Shown: one piece after another, positions 1-9,780 of the stretch
Position numbering within the stretch: position 1 is the first letter of the stretch
Layout of the letters: every line of letters begins with the position of its first letter
From: Acephala macrosclerotiorum
Taxonomy: Eukaryota; Ascomycota; Leotiomycetes; Helotiales; Mollisiaceae
DNA length: 11,156 bases
Direction of reading: 5' to 3'
NCBI GenBank assembly: GCA_014904845.1
Contig: MU119967.1
Coordinates: 1 to 11,156 of the forward strand
Position numbers and translations under genes: made by a program
The notes under the pieces: model-generated
What the model was told of the DNA's origin: nothing
The model's input: only the letters and a program-made list of their open reading frames with translations
Database searches by the model: none

Positions 1-1018
1 TTTTTAAATTAAATTAATTTATAACGTTTAAACTCGAAAAATTGTTTATTTTAATTATCGATTTAAAAATTGAAATATTAAATAAATTAAAAAATAATTT
101 TTTTTTTTTTATAATTTTATATTATTAAATATATTATTTTAAATTAATTATATAATATTATTAAAAATAATATTCAATTAAATAACGTTATTAAATTTAT
201 AAAATTTTAATTAAATTATTAATAAAAATACAAATTGAATTATTTTAAATTTTTATTTTATTAATATTTATTATTATATATTGATATTTATTTTAAATTT
301 AATAAAATATATTAAAGTTTTTTATTATAAATATTTATAAATTTTTAATATTAATAAAATTTTAAAATTATTCGATTTTACGTTTTTTATTTATTTTAAT
401 AATAAAAGCGTTTTATTAAAAATTATATTTAATAATTAATATAATATTTTTTACGAATAATAATTAAAAGTTTTTTAATATTTTTTTTAAATAATTTTTA
501 ATTTTTTTTTTTAATTTTTATAATTTTTTTTTTCAAATAAAATTTTTCGATCGCGAATTTAATATATTCGAAAATCGTATTTAAAATTATATTAAATAAA
601 ATAAACTCGATATTAATTATAAAATATAATTACGAAATTAATATAATATAATAAAATAATTTAAATAAATTCGAAAAGTTTAATAATAATAAAAAAATCG
701 AAATAATTAATATAAAAAAATAAAAAAATTTAAAATTTAAAATTTAATTATAAATTAATTCGTTTTAATTAATAAATTAATTAAAATAAATCTTTTTTTT
801 AATTAATCTATAATAAATAAATAAAATTTATATATTGAAAAATATATAATTAATATTATTTTAAAAATTAATTATTTACAAAATTTTTTAAAAAGAAATA
901 TATATAATTTTATTATAATTGTTTTTTTATATAATAAATTTATTTTAAATTTTAAAAAAAGAAATTAAAATTTTTTATATTATTATTTTTTATTTAAATT
1001 AAATTTATTATTAAAAAT

Positions 1019-1440
1019 TTTATATAATAAATTATATTAAAAATTATATTAATTTTTTTAAATTAAATATTATTAAAAAAAATTTAAAACTTATTATAAA
1101 ATTTTTTAAATTTTATATAAATCGTATTATTAATATTAATAAAAATTAAATTTATAAAAATTAAAATTCGAAAATTAAAATTTATAAAATTATTAATATA
1201 AAATCGTTTAATAAAAATATTTATTTTATAAACGTATAATTTTAATTTTTAATTAAATACGATTTAAATTTTTTTTTATAAAATTTTATAATTTTATATT
1301 AAAAATTTTTTTATTTAAATTATTTTTTTAAAAAATTAAAATAATTAATTTATTATTATATTAAAATCGTCGAATTTTTAATAAATTATTATAAATTTAT
1401 TAAAAATAAAATTTAATATATAATAAATTATTATTTTAAA
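1019..1440. repeat. Diverged direct duplication, copy 1
   Basis: Two parts of this interval recur downstream in the same order. Bases 1019-1056 are identical to 1530-1567 (38 bp). Bases 1317-1440 align with 1635-1756 over about 120 columns with few gaps and, by eye, more than 80 percent identity. Differences often pair CG in one copy with AT-only bases in the other, as expected if C>T change continued separately after duplication. The gap between the two matched parts is about 260 bp here and about 70 bp in copy 2, suggesting an internal deletion in copy 2 or insertion here. In sequence this AT-rich, short matches can arise by chance; the length of the second alignment makes chance unlikely. 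Confidence 0.5.
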
Positions 1441-1529
1441 AAATAAATATATAAATATTTATTATTAAATAAATTTTAATAATTTAATTATTAAAATTTT
1501 TATATTAAATAATAAAATAATTTAAAAAC

Positions 1530-1756
1530 TTTATATAATAAATTATATTAAAAATTATATTAATTTTAATTTTTAAAATTTTTTTTATAATATTTAATTA
1601 AAATTCGTTTTTTAATATTAAAAAAAAAGTTTTTAAATAATTTTTTTAAAAAATCGAAATAATTAATTTATCGTTTTTTTAAAATCGTTAAATTACAAAT
1701 AAATTATTTAAAATTTATTAAAAAAAATTTAATATATAATAAATTTAAATTTTAAA
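1530..1756. repeat. Diverged direct duplication, copy 2
   Basis: This is the second copy of the segment described at 1019-1440, in the same orientation. The matched parts are 1530-1567 (38 bp, identical to 1019-1056) and 1635-1756 (aligned with 1317-1440). The intervening sequence is about 190 bp shorter than in copy 1. A weaker third echo of the A/T pattern is visible around 1890-1945 but is too simple in composition to call. Confidence 0.5.
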
Positions 1757-2905
1757 ATATATTTATTTTTTTATTTGTAAAAAAAATAATTAATTTTATT
1801 ATTTTAATAAAATTTAATAAATTGAATAAAATAATAATTATAATTTAAAGTTTATTTATAAAAATTAAATAATAATAAAAATATATATAATATAAAAAAA
1901 TTTATTAAAAAAAATTTATTAATAATAAAATTTAATATATTAATTTCTTTGAAAAAAAATAATAAAATATATTTGTTTTATTTATTTAAAAAAAATTTAT
2001 AAAATAAAAATTATTATAATTTTTAAATTAATAAATAATTTAATTAAAATAATAAAAATAAAAATAATAAAAATTCGCGAAAATTAAAATCGATTTTTTA
2101 GTAATAATTTTTATTTATAATAAAAAATAATTTAAATATTTATAAATTAAAAATAAATATTAAAATAAATTTAAATAAATTAAATTTTTTTAAATATATA
2201 ATTTGTAAATTTTAAATTATTATATTTTTATAATTTTAATTTAATTTTTATTATTTTTAAAATATAAATCGAAATTTTTATAAAACGTTATATAATAAAT
2301 TTAATAAAATTATTTAATAAATAAATATTTGTAAATATTATAAATAATATTTAAAATTTTAATACGATTAATAAAATTTAATATATTAAAAAATTAATAT
2401 TTAATTTTTAAATATTATTTATATTAATTTAATTAAATAATCGTTTAAAAAATCGATTAATTAATTTTAATTTTAATTTTTATTATTTTTAATAATTATT
2501 TTTTAATTTTACGTTTATTTTATTTAATTATATAAATAAATAAATATTTTTTTTAAAAACAAATAAAAAGAAATCAAATTATTAATATTAAATTAATTTT
2601 TTAATATTTTATAATTTATTTTAAAATATATTAATATTAATTAATAATTAATTTAATTGTTTAATTATAAAATTATAAAATTATTTATTAAATTAATTTA
2701 TATAAAATACTTTTAAAATTATATTAAAAAAAAATTAGATTTTATTAAATTTTCAAAAAATTAAAAAATTATAATATAATACGTTTTATTTAATTTTACG
2801 TTTTATCGTGTATTAATAACGAATATTTAATTATAATTTATTCGTTATTATTAAAATAAATTTTCAAGTATTTTACGAAATTTAAAATTTTTTTTAAAAA
2901 TTTTT

Positions 2906-2967
2906 AAATACGATATAAAATTCGAGACTACTAAAAATAATTTTTATAAATACGATATAAAAATTCG
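2906..2967. repeat. Short direct repeat around a C/G-retaining core
   Basis: The 15-mer AAATACGATATAAAA occurs at 2906-2920 and again at 2948-2962. It is followed by TTCG directly in the first copy and after one extra A in the second. The units start 42 bp apart. The spacer includes GAGACTACTA (2924-2933), one of the few places in the left block that kept non-CpG G and C. No function is apparent; it may be a remnant of tandem structure in the ancestral sequence. Confidence 0.4.
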
Positions 2968-4088
2968 TCGAATTATAATATTTATTAAATATAATACGAT
3001 TTAATAAATAAAATATAATTTTAATTTAAAAATAATTATTTAAAAAATAATATTATTAAAATAATTCGAATCAAAAATCGAAAAATTTAATTCGTAAAAA
3101 AATATAATTAATTTAATTAAAACGAAAAAAAAAAAATCGAATATTTATAAATAAAATATTTAAATACAAAAATTTTAATAAAATTAAAAATTATTAAATT
3201 TTATTAAAATTATTAATTATATAAAAATATTTTTAACAATGTTTTTAAAATTTATAATATTCGATAAATATTTTTTAACGTTTGAAAAATTTTTATTATT
3301 TAATTTAATTTTAAAATTTTAATATTTAATATTAATTTTATTATTATTAGTATTATTAAATAAATTAATATTATTAAAAAATAAAAATTTATTAAAAAGT
3401 TTTAATTGATTAATATTTAATTTTAATTGTAAAAATTAAATAATATTTAATTTTAATAAAAAATTAATTATTTTTATAAAAATTTATAATAATAAATTTA
3501 AATATTATAAAAATTTTTTTTTAAATATATTTATACGAGTATTTAAAAATTTATATTCGAAAATAAATATTAAATTTAAAAATTATTATAATACGTTTTC
3601 GATTATATTTATTAATAAATTTTATTATTAAAAATTTATTAAAAAATAATTAATATTATAATATCGATATTAAATATTTAATTAATAAAATATTATATTA
3701 AAAATTAATTTAAATACAATTTAATTTATATTTGAATATACGAATAAAAATTATTATACGAAATAAATTTTATTACGTTTATTAAAATATATTAAAATAT
3801 TATTAAACGTTTTTTCGATTTTTATTAAATTTTTAAATCGTATATAAAAATATTCGTAATATGATTTTATTTTAAATAAAAATAAAAATAAATTTTAAAA
3901 TTTTTATAATTAAAAAAATTTTTTATTAAAATATAATTAAATTATATTTTGCAAATTATAAATATTATAATAAAAATATTTAATATAATAATTAAATTAA
4001 TTATAAAAAATTAAAAATAAATTAAAATAAAAAAAAATATTTTATTTATAAAAATTCGAATTATTAAAATATTTATTATATATTAAAA

Positions 4089-4107
4089 ATATATATATAT
4101 ATATATA
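4089..4107. repeat. (AT)9 microsatellite
   Basis: An uninterrupted AT dinucleotide run of about 19 bases. It is a simple repeat of the kind expected by slippage in DNA with this composition; no further meaning is visible. Confidence 0.8.
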
Positions 4108-5550
4108 ACGATGTTATAAAATTAAAATTATTCGATAAAAATAAAATAATTTAATTTATAATTAAAAAAAGAAAATTAAATTTCAATATCGTTAAAAAAT
4201 ACAAATAATTTATTATTAAATTTATTAAAAAAAAATTTACTTAAAAATAAAATTATATAATCGATTAATTATTTTCTAATATTATATAATACGATTAATA
4301 AATTTAAAATTATTAAATTACTCGATTATTAATTAATTTATTATATAATATTGAATATTTTAATATAATTAAAATTATTTTTTATATTTATTAATATAAA
4401 ATCGTATTTAATAAATCGTTATATATTAAATATTTTTATACGTATTATAATTAATATTAATATTATTTAATAATTTATTATCGACAAAAATTAATATTTA
4501 ATTTTTTAATAAATTCGAAACGTTTAATTAAATAAATTTAAAATTAAAAAAATAATAATTAAATTCGAAATTAATAAAACTTTCTTTTTCAAAATTATTA
4601 ATATTAATATATTAATTAAACGTATTACATTTTACGCGATTTTAATAAATATTTTTTTTTTATTTTATTTTTAAAATATAAATAAATTACGAATTAAATT
4701 TAATAATTTTAATAATATATTTATTTAAAATATTTAAATATTTTTAAATATTATTTAATTTATTTAAAAATTTAATTTATAATAATTATAAAATTTTTAC
4801 GATAAAAATCGATTTTATTATTTATTATTTAATTAAAATAAAATTTAAACGATTATTTAAATATTTTAAATATTTATTAATTATTAAATTCGTACGAATA
4901 TTAAAACGTAAAAAATATTTTACGAATTTTAAAAAAATTAAAAAAATAATAAGATTTTATTAATAATATTAAATAAATAATAAATTTTTTAATTATTTCA
5001 AATTTATATTACGTAATAATTATAATTTTAATTATTTCGTTTATTTAAACGTATTATAAATCGACGAGAAATTAATATTTTAAATCGTAAACGAAATTAT
5101 AATATTTTAAATTATAAAGTTTTTTAAACGTATTAAATTAATATTTATTATTTATAATTTTAAAACGAATTTCAATTTTAAAAAATTTCGTAATAATATT
5201 AAAAATATAAATATCGATTTAAAAATTATATTAATAAAAATTTATAATTCGATTAATTTAATAAAAAATATTATATTTTATTAAAATATATATATAATAT
5301 ATTATTTTAAAAAAATTTCAATTTACGAAAAAATTTTTTTAAATAATAATTAAAATAATTAATAATATAATAAAATTAAATAATATTATTTTTATATTTT
5401 TTATTTTCAACGTTTATTTTCAAATATTATAATAAAACGCGTTTATAATATTAATTATTATTAAAATTAAAATAATAGAAAATATAATAATTATAATTCG
5501 AAAATATATTAATAAAAAAACTTTTATTAAAAAATCGTCGAATTAAATTT

Positions 5551-5702
5551 AGTATTAACAACGGTAGTAAATTATTATTAATATTATTACGACGTTATTA
5601 TAGTATTAATTAATTATTATTAGTACTCGAAAAATTAATAACGCTATAATAACGCTATAATAGTACTACAAAAATTAAATCGACGTTAATACGACGTTAT
5701 TA
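5551..5702. repeat. Motif-dense cluster of direct and inverted short repeats
   Basis: This 150 bp island keeps more G and C than its flanks and is built from recurring words. ACGACGTTATTA occurs at 5589-5600 and 5691-5702, with a further CGACGTTA at 5681. The 11-mer AACGCTATAAT is perfectly tandem at 5640-5650 and 5651-5661. The palindrome AGTACT occurs at 5622-5627 and 5662-5667, and AGTATTAA at 5551 and 5602. CGTTATTATAG at 5593-5603 is the exact reverse complement of 5644-5654, which would allow a stem with a loop of about 40 bases. Such modular structure resembles the subterminal region of a transposon or a satellite fragment. That is inference; no transposase or target duplication is visible. 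Confidence 0.55.
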
Positions 5703-6014
5703 AATTATTTTATTTATAAAAATTTAATATTTTTTTATATTATTATAAAATTAATTAAATACATTTTAATAACGTTTTTATTTTAAAAATTCGATCAATA
5801 ATTATTATAATGCAAATAATTAAAATTATTATAAAAATAATTTTTAATGTTTTTTAATAATTTATTTGCGATAGTATAATAGAATTATATGTTTTCTTTT
5901 CAAAAATCCTTGTAAATAATTAGTTTCGAAAACAGTATTAATTACGTGTTTTTTAGTATATAAAAAGTTTTCGTTTACTATAAATTAATTAATAATTTTT
6001 TTTATTTTTATTTT

Positions 6015-6051
6015 GATTAATTGATTGATTGATTTACGAATTACGAATTAC
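6015..6051 (+). repeat. Short tandem words GATT and TTACGAA
   Basis: GATT is repeated three times at 6023-6034, after a related GATTAATT at 6015. It runs straight into TTACGAA twice in tandem (6034-6040, 6041-6047) and a further TTAC. A related tandem of the 8-mer GATTACGA lies at 6319-6326 and 6327-6334. These words are too short for a function call; they may be relics of a low-complexity leader or of coding repeats. Confidence 0.45.
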
Positions 6052-7020
6052 TTCGAATGAGTTTAGTTTATTAATTAAAATGAATTGATTTACGATTGAA
6101 TTTTTTTATTTTGTATTTTATTGTTTTTTTATATTGATAAAACGACGCTAAGAAGTGAATTGTTTCAATAGATTTCGTTAAAAATTGTTTATATGTGATT
6201 TGTGTATTTTGTTTTTTATTATTATTAAAAAGAAATGCAAATTATTAGAAATCGAAGACTAAAAATCAATTGATAAAATTTTTTTGTTTTGATTGTATTG
6301 TTCGAAATTAAATGATTTGATTACGAGATTACGAAATTATAGAGAAATATTGATTTATAAGAATTACGTATTAAATTGTTTGAGATAATTAATATTAAAA
6401 CGAATATAAAAAAGAAAAAAAGAAACTTGTAACGATTATTTATAGTAATTAATTTTATTTTTAATGAAAATTGAAATATAAAAAAAGAAGTTTTAATGTG
6501 AAAAAAAAAAGAAATTGTAATATTGAAAAGTAAAATTATTTTATTGTTTTATGTTTTAATTTTAATTTTTTTGAAAGTTACAATTCGCGGATTATTTGTA
6601 ATTGTTTTTAAATTGAAATAATAAAATTAAAATAAGTTTCGAATTTCAAAAAATAATACGAAAAAAATTGAAATAAAAAACTTTAATTAAAAAAAATCGA
6701 TTAAAAAAATATTTATTTGAAAAATATATTTTATTAAAACGAATAAACGAATAAAATTTCGAGTAAAAATTGAAATAAAAAAAATTCTATGAGAAAACGA
6801 TATAAATAGAAACTAATTTTTAAAACGAATTTTATTTAGAAATAATAACTCGAAAATTTGTATTTTTGAATTATTAAATTAATTCTTAGTTTAAAAATTA
6901 AAATTAATAAATTATTCGCGTTAAAATTTATTTTTCTCGATAAAAAACATTTTTATTTTAATTATATTATCGATTTTTTCTGAGAAATTTTCTACGAATA
7001 ATAAAAACAATTTTTTAAAA

Positions 7021-7602
7021 ATATAAAACTTTAAAAAATATGTGTTTGTATTAGAATTACAAATATTTCTTTTTAAAGTTTTTAAAGTATTTTAATTCAA
7101 AAAAAACAATATTACGATTTTTTTAGAATAATATAATAATATATACGAAAATTATAAAATTATTTTAAAAATTAAAAAAATACGATTTTTATAATATATT
7201 AATTCGATTTATAAAAAGTAAATTCGATTTATATTAAAATACAATACTAAAAATTATTTGAAAAAAGAATTTTACGACGTTTTAAAAAAAGAATTGCGCG
7301 AATATAATTAAAAGTACTATTAAATAAATATAGAATTTTTATATAAAATTATCGATTAATTTACGAAAAGTTTTTTAATAATAAAAACGTATATAAATTT
7401 GTTCGATCGAATATTTAAAAAATTGATTAAATAAAATAAATAATATTAAAAATGCGAATTTATAAAAAAAATTTTAATATATATTAAAAAACGGATTTTT
7501 AAAAAAATTGATTATAAATCGATAAAAATATTTATTTATAATTATAATAAAATGTATAAAAAAGCGATTATTGTATATAAATATAAAAAAAAAAAAAAGT
7601 AA
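7021..7602 (+). pseudogene. Possible relic reading frame, product unrecognised
   Basis: Reading in the frame of position 7021, stops are sparser than in the other two forward frames. In 7141-7560 I count 8 stops against 14 and 18. Nearly all are TAA, which C>T change would make from CAA glutamine codons. The longest uninterrupted part is 50 codons (7450-7599), ending in TAA at 7600. The present translation is dominated by Lys, Ile, Tyr, Asn and Phe and shows no motif I recognise. There is no initiation context. The same frame has fewer stops than the others upstream as well (22 against 32 and 34 in 6121-7080), but locally other frames are better. The signal is weak and could be chance. Confidence 0.2.
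7585..7598 (+). repeat. A14 homopolymer
   Basis: A run of 14 A's lies just before the TAA that closes the 50-codon open stretch. It may be slippage expansion in AT-rich DNA. A poly(A) tail relic of a retrotransposed copy cannot be excluded, but nothing beside it, such as target duplications, supports that. Confidence 0.7.
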
Positions 7603-7883
7603 TATAATAAAATTAATAATTTAAAATATTTAAAAATTCGATAAAAATATTTGAATATTGTAATATAAAAAATGATTTTAAATACAATTAATAATTTGTT
7701 ATTTTTTGTTTTATTCGAGTTATTTATAAAAAAGATTTAATAAAGAATATATGTAATCGTTAAAAAGATTTATATCGAATTTCAATTTTTAATTTTATAT
7801 ACTATTTAAATTTAAAGAACTCGATAAATATTCGTATTAAAATTTTTAATTCAAATAAACGATTTTGTTAAAAAATTGAAAAA

Positions 7884-7901
7884 TTTTTTTTTTTTTTTTT
7901 T
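7884..7901 (+). repeat. T18 homopolymer
   Basis: This is the longest single-base run in the window. It is probably a slippage product and is a likely site of assembly or sequencing length error. Confidence 0.8.
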
Positions 7902-8180
7902 GTATTATTTAATAATTTAAAAATCGCTTTAAATACTAATATTATAAAAATATTTTAAAAATTGAATAGTATTATAGTCTCTATAAATCAAAATTAGAAT
8001 TAGTTTATTTTTTTATGAAAATATAAACGAAAAAAGAATTTTAATTATAAACGAAAAAAATATAATAATATAAAAAAAAGTAGATATAGAGTTTTATATA
8101 GTTTAATATCGATTGAATTTTTGTAAAGTATATCGTTGATCGTTCAAAAGAATACAATAAAAATTAATATTGTATATAAT

Positions 8181-8300
8181 GATTAGTAGAGCGAGCGATA
8201 TTATTTTGAGTATTTCGAGCGAATAAAGAATAAAGAAATTAATTTTTTCGTTGATTATTTTTTCGTGGATTGTTATTTATTTATAAATAAATTAATTAAT
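8181..8300 (+). mobile_element. Possible 3' end of an LTR (R/U5-like), retrotransposon relic
   Basis: This stretch kept unusual sequence complexity: GAGCGAGCG at 8189-8197, GAGCG again at 8217-8221, tandem AATAAAG (8222-8228, 8229-8235), and CGTGGATTGTT at 8264-8274, which carries one of only four GG dinucleotides in the window. The order of a GAGCG-type segment, a doubled AATAAAG polyadenylation-like word and then a GTGGATTGTT-type end reminds me of the downstream part of fungal Ty1/copia LTRs. A TATA-like word lies about 90 bp upstream (8095-8100). This is resemblance from memory, not a database match. No second LTR, primer-binding site or target duplication was found. The LTR start cannot be placed, and if the element continues it runs rightward into the frame ghost at 8296-8640. 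Confidence 0.22.
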
Positions 8301-8640
8301 TGTAAGTATTATTATTGAAAAAACGATTAATAGTATTATAGTTTTTAAAGTTGTAATCGATTTTCGCGATTATTTATATTTAGAAATAATTGATATTAAT
8401 ATGATTAAATTATAAAACAAGTAATTAAAAATTTTTTTGATTACAATTTCGATAAATACTTTAAAAATATATAAAGAATTTAGAAATTTGTTTAATTTAT
8501 TGTTTAAAAAAAGAGTAAAATTAATATTAATAAAATTTTTTTAAAAAAATCGAATTTATTATCGTATATTTTTAACGATAATAATATTAATATTTAAAGT
8601 TTTAATAAAGCGATTATTAATAAATTCTACGAAAAATTAT
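8296..8640 (+). pseudogene. Relic reading frame after the LTR-like stretch, product unknown
   Basis: In the frame of position 8296 there are only three stops in 115 codons (TAA at 8413, 8422 and 8542), each convertible from CAA by C>T. Over 8281-8640 this frame has 5 stops in 120 codons, against 24 and 12 in the other forward frames. An in-frame ATG lies at 8401. The last part, 8545-8640, is open for 32 codons. Past 8641 the same frame becomes a dense run of TAA and TAG, which would correspond to a Gln-rich stretch if those were CAA and CAG. A competing frame (position 8508 to 8705) has one stop in 66 codons and reads Ser/Thr/Asn/Lys-rich. Position just after an LTR-like end would suit a gag gene, but no gag motif such as a zinc knuckle is visible. 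Confidence 0.25.
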
Positions 8641-8692
8641 TAATAAATATAGTAATAGTAAATACGATAACGACGAGTAAATCGAAAAGTAA

Positions 8693-8833
8693 TATTCAAA
8701 GTATATAAGAAAACTTTCGATGAAAAGTAAAAATAGAAAAAAAGTATTTAAAGATCGAATTGTAATAACAAATTTTATAAAGCGTTTAAAACGAAAAACG
8801 AAAAAAAATAAACGTGAATTAATCGAAAGATAA
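8693..8833 (+). pseudogene. 46-codon open stretch, basic, unrecognised
   Basis: A stretch of 46 codons without a stop, bounded upstream by TAA at 8690 and closed by TAA at 8831, with an ATG at 8720. The translation is strongly basic, rich in Lys and Arg. It lies in a different frame from the 8296-8640 ghost, so a shared gene would need a frameshift. Local A-richness explains much of the Lys content. It may be part of a degraded retroelement gene, but no cysteine/histidine pattern or other family motif supports that. Confidence 0.18.
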
Positions 8834-8940
8834 AATTTTGAAATAATAGTTCGATGTTAAAAATAATAATTCTATTGATAAAATTTTATTGTGAAAATTC
8901 TTTAAAAATATAATATTGTTTTTAAAAATTCAAAAGAGAA

Positions 8941-9780
8941 TAAAAATAATTATTAATATTTTGAAAACATCGAATTCTATTGTAATAATTACTAATTAAT
9001 AATAAAAAAATAACGCTTATTATTTGATTTTAATAAATACTAAAATCGCTATAATAAAAAAAATACTAAAAATCGTTAATTCTATAAAACAATTTTTTTA
9101 AATTTTTTATAAAATGTTTAAAAAAACGAATCAATTTGTTTTTATTATTGAAAATTTTGTAATATTCGAAATTAATCTCGTAAAAATCGATTTTTTGTTA
9201 TTAATTAAAAAAAAAGTAAATTATTATTATTTTTAAATTATATTTCAATTTATTTAAATCAATTGATTCGAGTAAAAAATACGAAATATTAAATATTAAA
9301 ACGAAATACTATATTACTCTTATGTATATAATTCGAAATTTCAATAGTATTATTACAAACGTTGAAAATTTTCAATTGTTTATTACTATTAAATAAAACT
9401 TCGAATTTATCGAAATAACGATTATAAAAATAAAAATTAAATACGAAATCGAATATAAATTTTTTTTTTTTTTTGTAAATAATACAAAAAATTTTTTTTT
9501 AAAACAATTATTTATTATTACAATAAAAATATAAATTGAATATAAAAATAATTCGTAAAATAATATATTTCAAAATTTTAAAAATTTTAATTTTATTTAT
9601 ACAATTATAATTATTTTCTTTTTGAAAATCTATTTATATCAAATTACTAAAAATCGTTATATTCGTATATATTTTCGAATTAAAAAAATATTAAAAAAAA
9701 AATACAACGTAAAAAACTAAATATTAATATTATTAAAAAATAATATAATATTAAAATTTACAAACAATTTTTATATTTTA
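8941..9780 (-). other. Oppositely skewed block: C and CpA exceed G and TpG
   Basis: In 9241-9780 I count about 38 C and 24 G, with CpA 14 and TpG 7, the reverse of the preceding block. C exceeds G from about 8941 onward. This fits either a C>T process acting mainly on the complementary strand or a different element joined here in the opposite orientation. No open frame of note was seen, although the minus strand was not read exhaustively. A T15 run lies at 9460-9474. Confidence 0.4.

Larger units (their letters stand above)
1..5520. other. Fully degraded AT-rich block, RIP-like, no gene
   Basis: No open frame of credible length is seen on either strand; TAA and TTA triplets are dense in every frame. 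C and G survive almost only as CpG. In the sample 4801-5100 there are 14 C and 16 G in 300 bases, and 13 of the C's are in CpG. Both TpG and CpA are rare, so both strands appear equally affected. Loss of C in every context except CpG is what exhaustive repeat-induced point mutation leaves behind in ascomycete repeats. That the ancestor was transposon sequence is inference; no domain or terminal repeat is recognisable. Small exceptions that kept non-CpG G or C occur near 2806, 2922-2932 and 3235, too short to interpret. A T run (98-110) and an A run (3125-3136) are simple homopolymers. Confidence 0.75.
5860..8940 (+). other. Strand-asymmetric block: G and TpG kept, C and CpA lost
   Basis: Composition changes sharply here. 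In 6061-6600 I count 71 G against 20 C, a GC skew near +0.56. TpG occurs 36 times and CpA 4 times; AG occurs 21 times and CT 3 times; CpG occurs 13 times. In 8101-8400 the counts are about 43 G and 15 C. A C>T process acting on the given strand, with the complementary strand largely spared, would produce this. Strand-biased hits are known for individual RIP events. GG is still almost absent, so the complementary strand was not wholly spared: CpC seems lost on it although CpA was kept. The block has no intact gene. Frame ghosts and a possible LTR end within it are listed separately. It might instead be a younger element than the flanking blocks. Confidence 0.6.

Noticed and set aside
4801..5330. 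Integrase or reverse-transcriptase remnant in the CpG-denser part of the left block
   Set aside because: I translated parts of it and found no catalytic motif; stops are dense in the frame tried.
5957..5967. TATATAAAAAG as a core-promoter TATA box, with ATG at 6057
   Set aside because: The word fits a TATA box, but such words are expected by chance at this composition. The frame from the ATG stops at 6072, after five codons.
6057..6250. Protein-coding gene starting in the strand-polar block
   Set aside because: All three forward frames carry stops every 10-30 codons; over 6121-7080 the counts are 22, 32 and 34, not different enough to assign a frame.
7884..7901. Poly(T) as a terminator or as the poly(A) tail of a minus-strand retrocopy
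   Set aside because: No stem precedes it and no target duplication flanks it; long homopolymers are common across this window.
8693..8833. Gag zinc-knuckle or other nucleic-acid-binding domain in the basic 46-codon stretch
   Set aside because: The basic character follows from A-rich codons, and no Cys/His spacing is present. Any match to gag families was a loose resemblance only.
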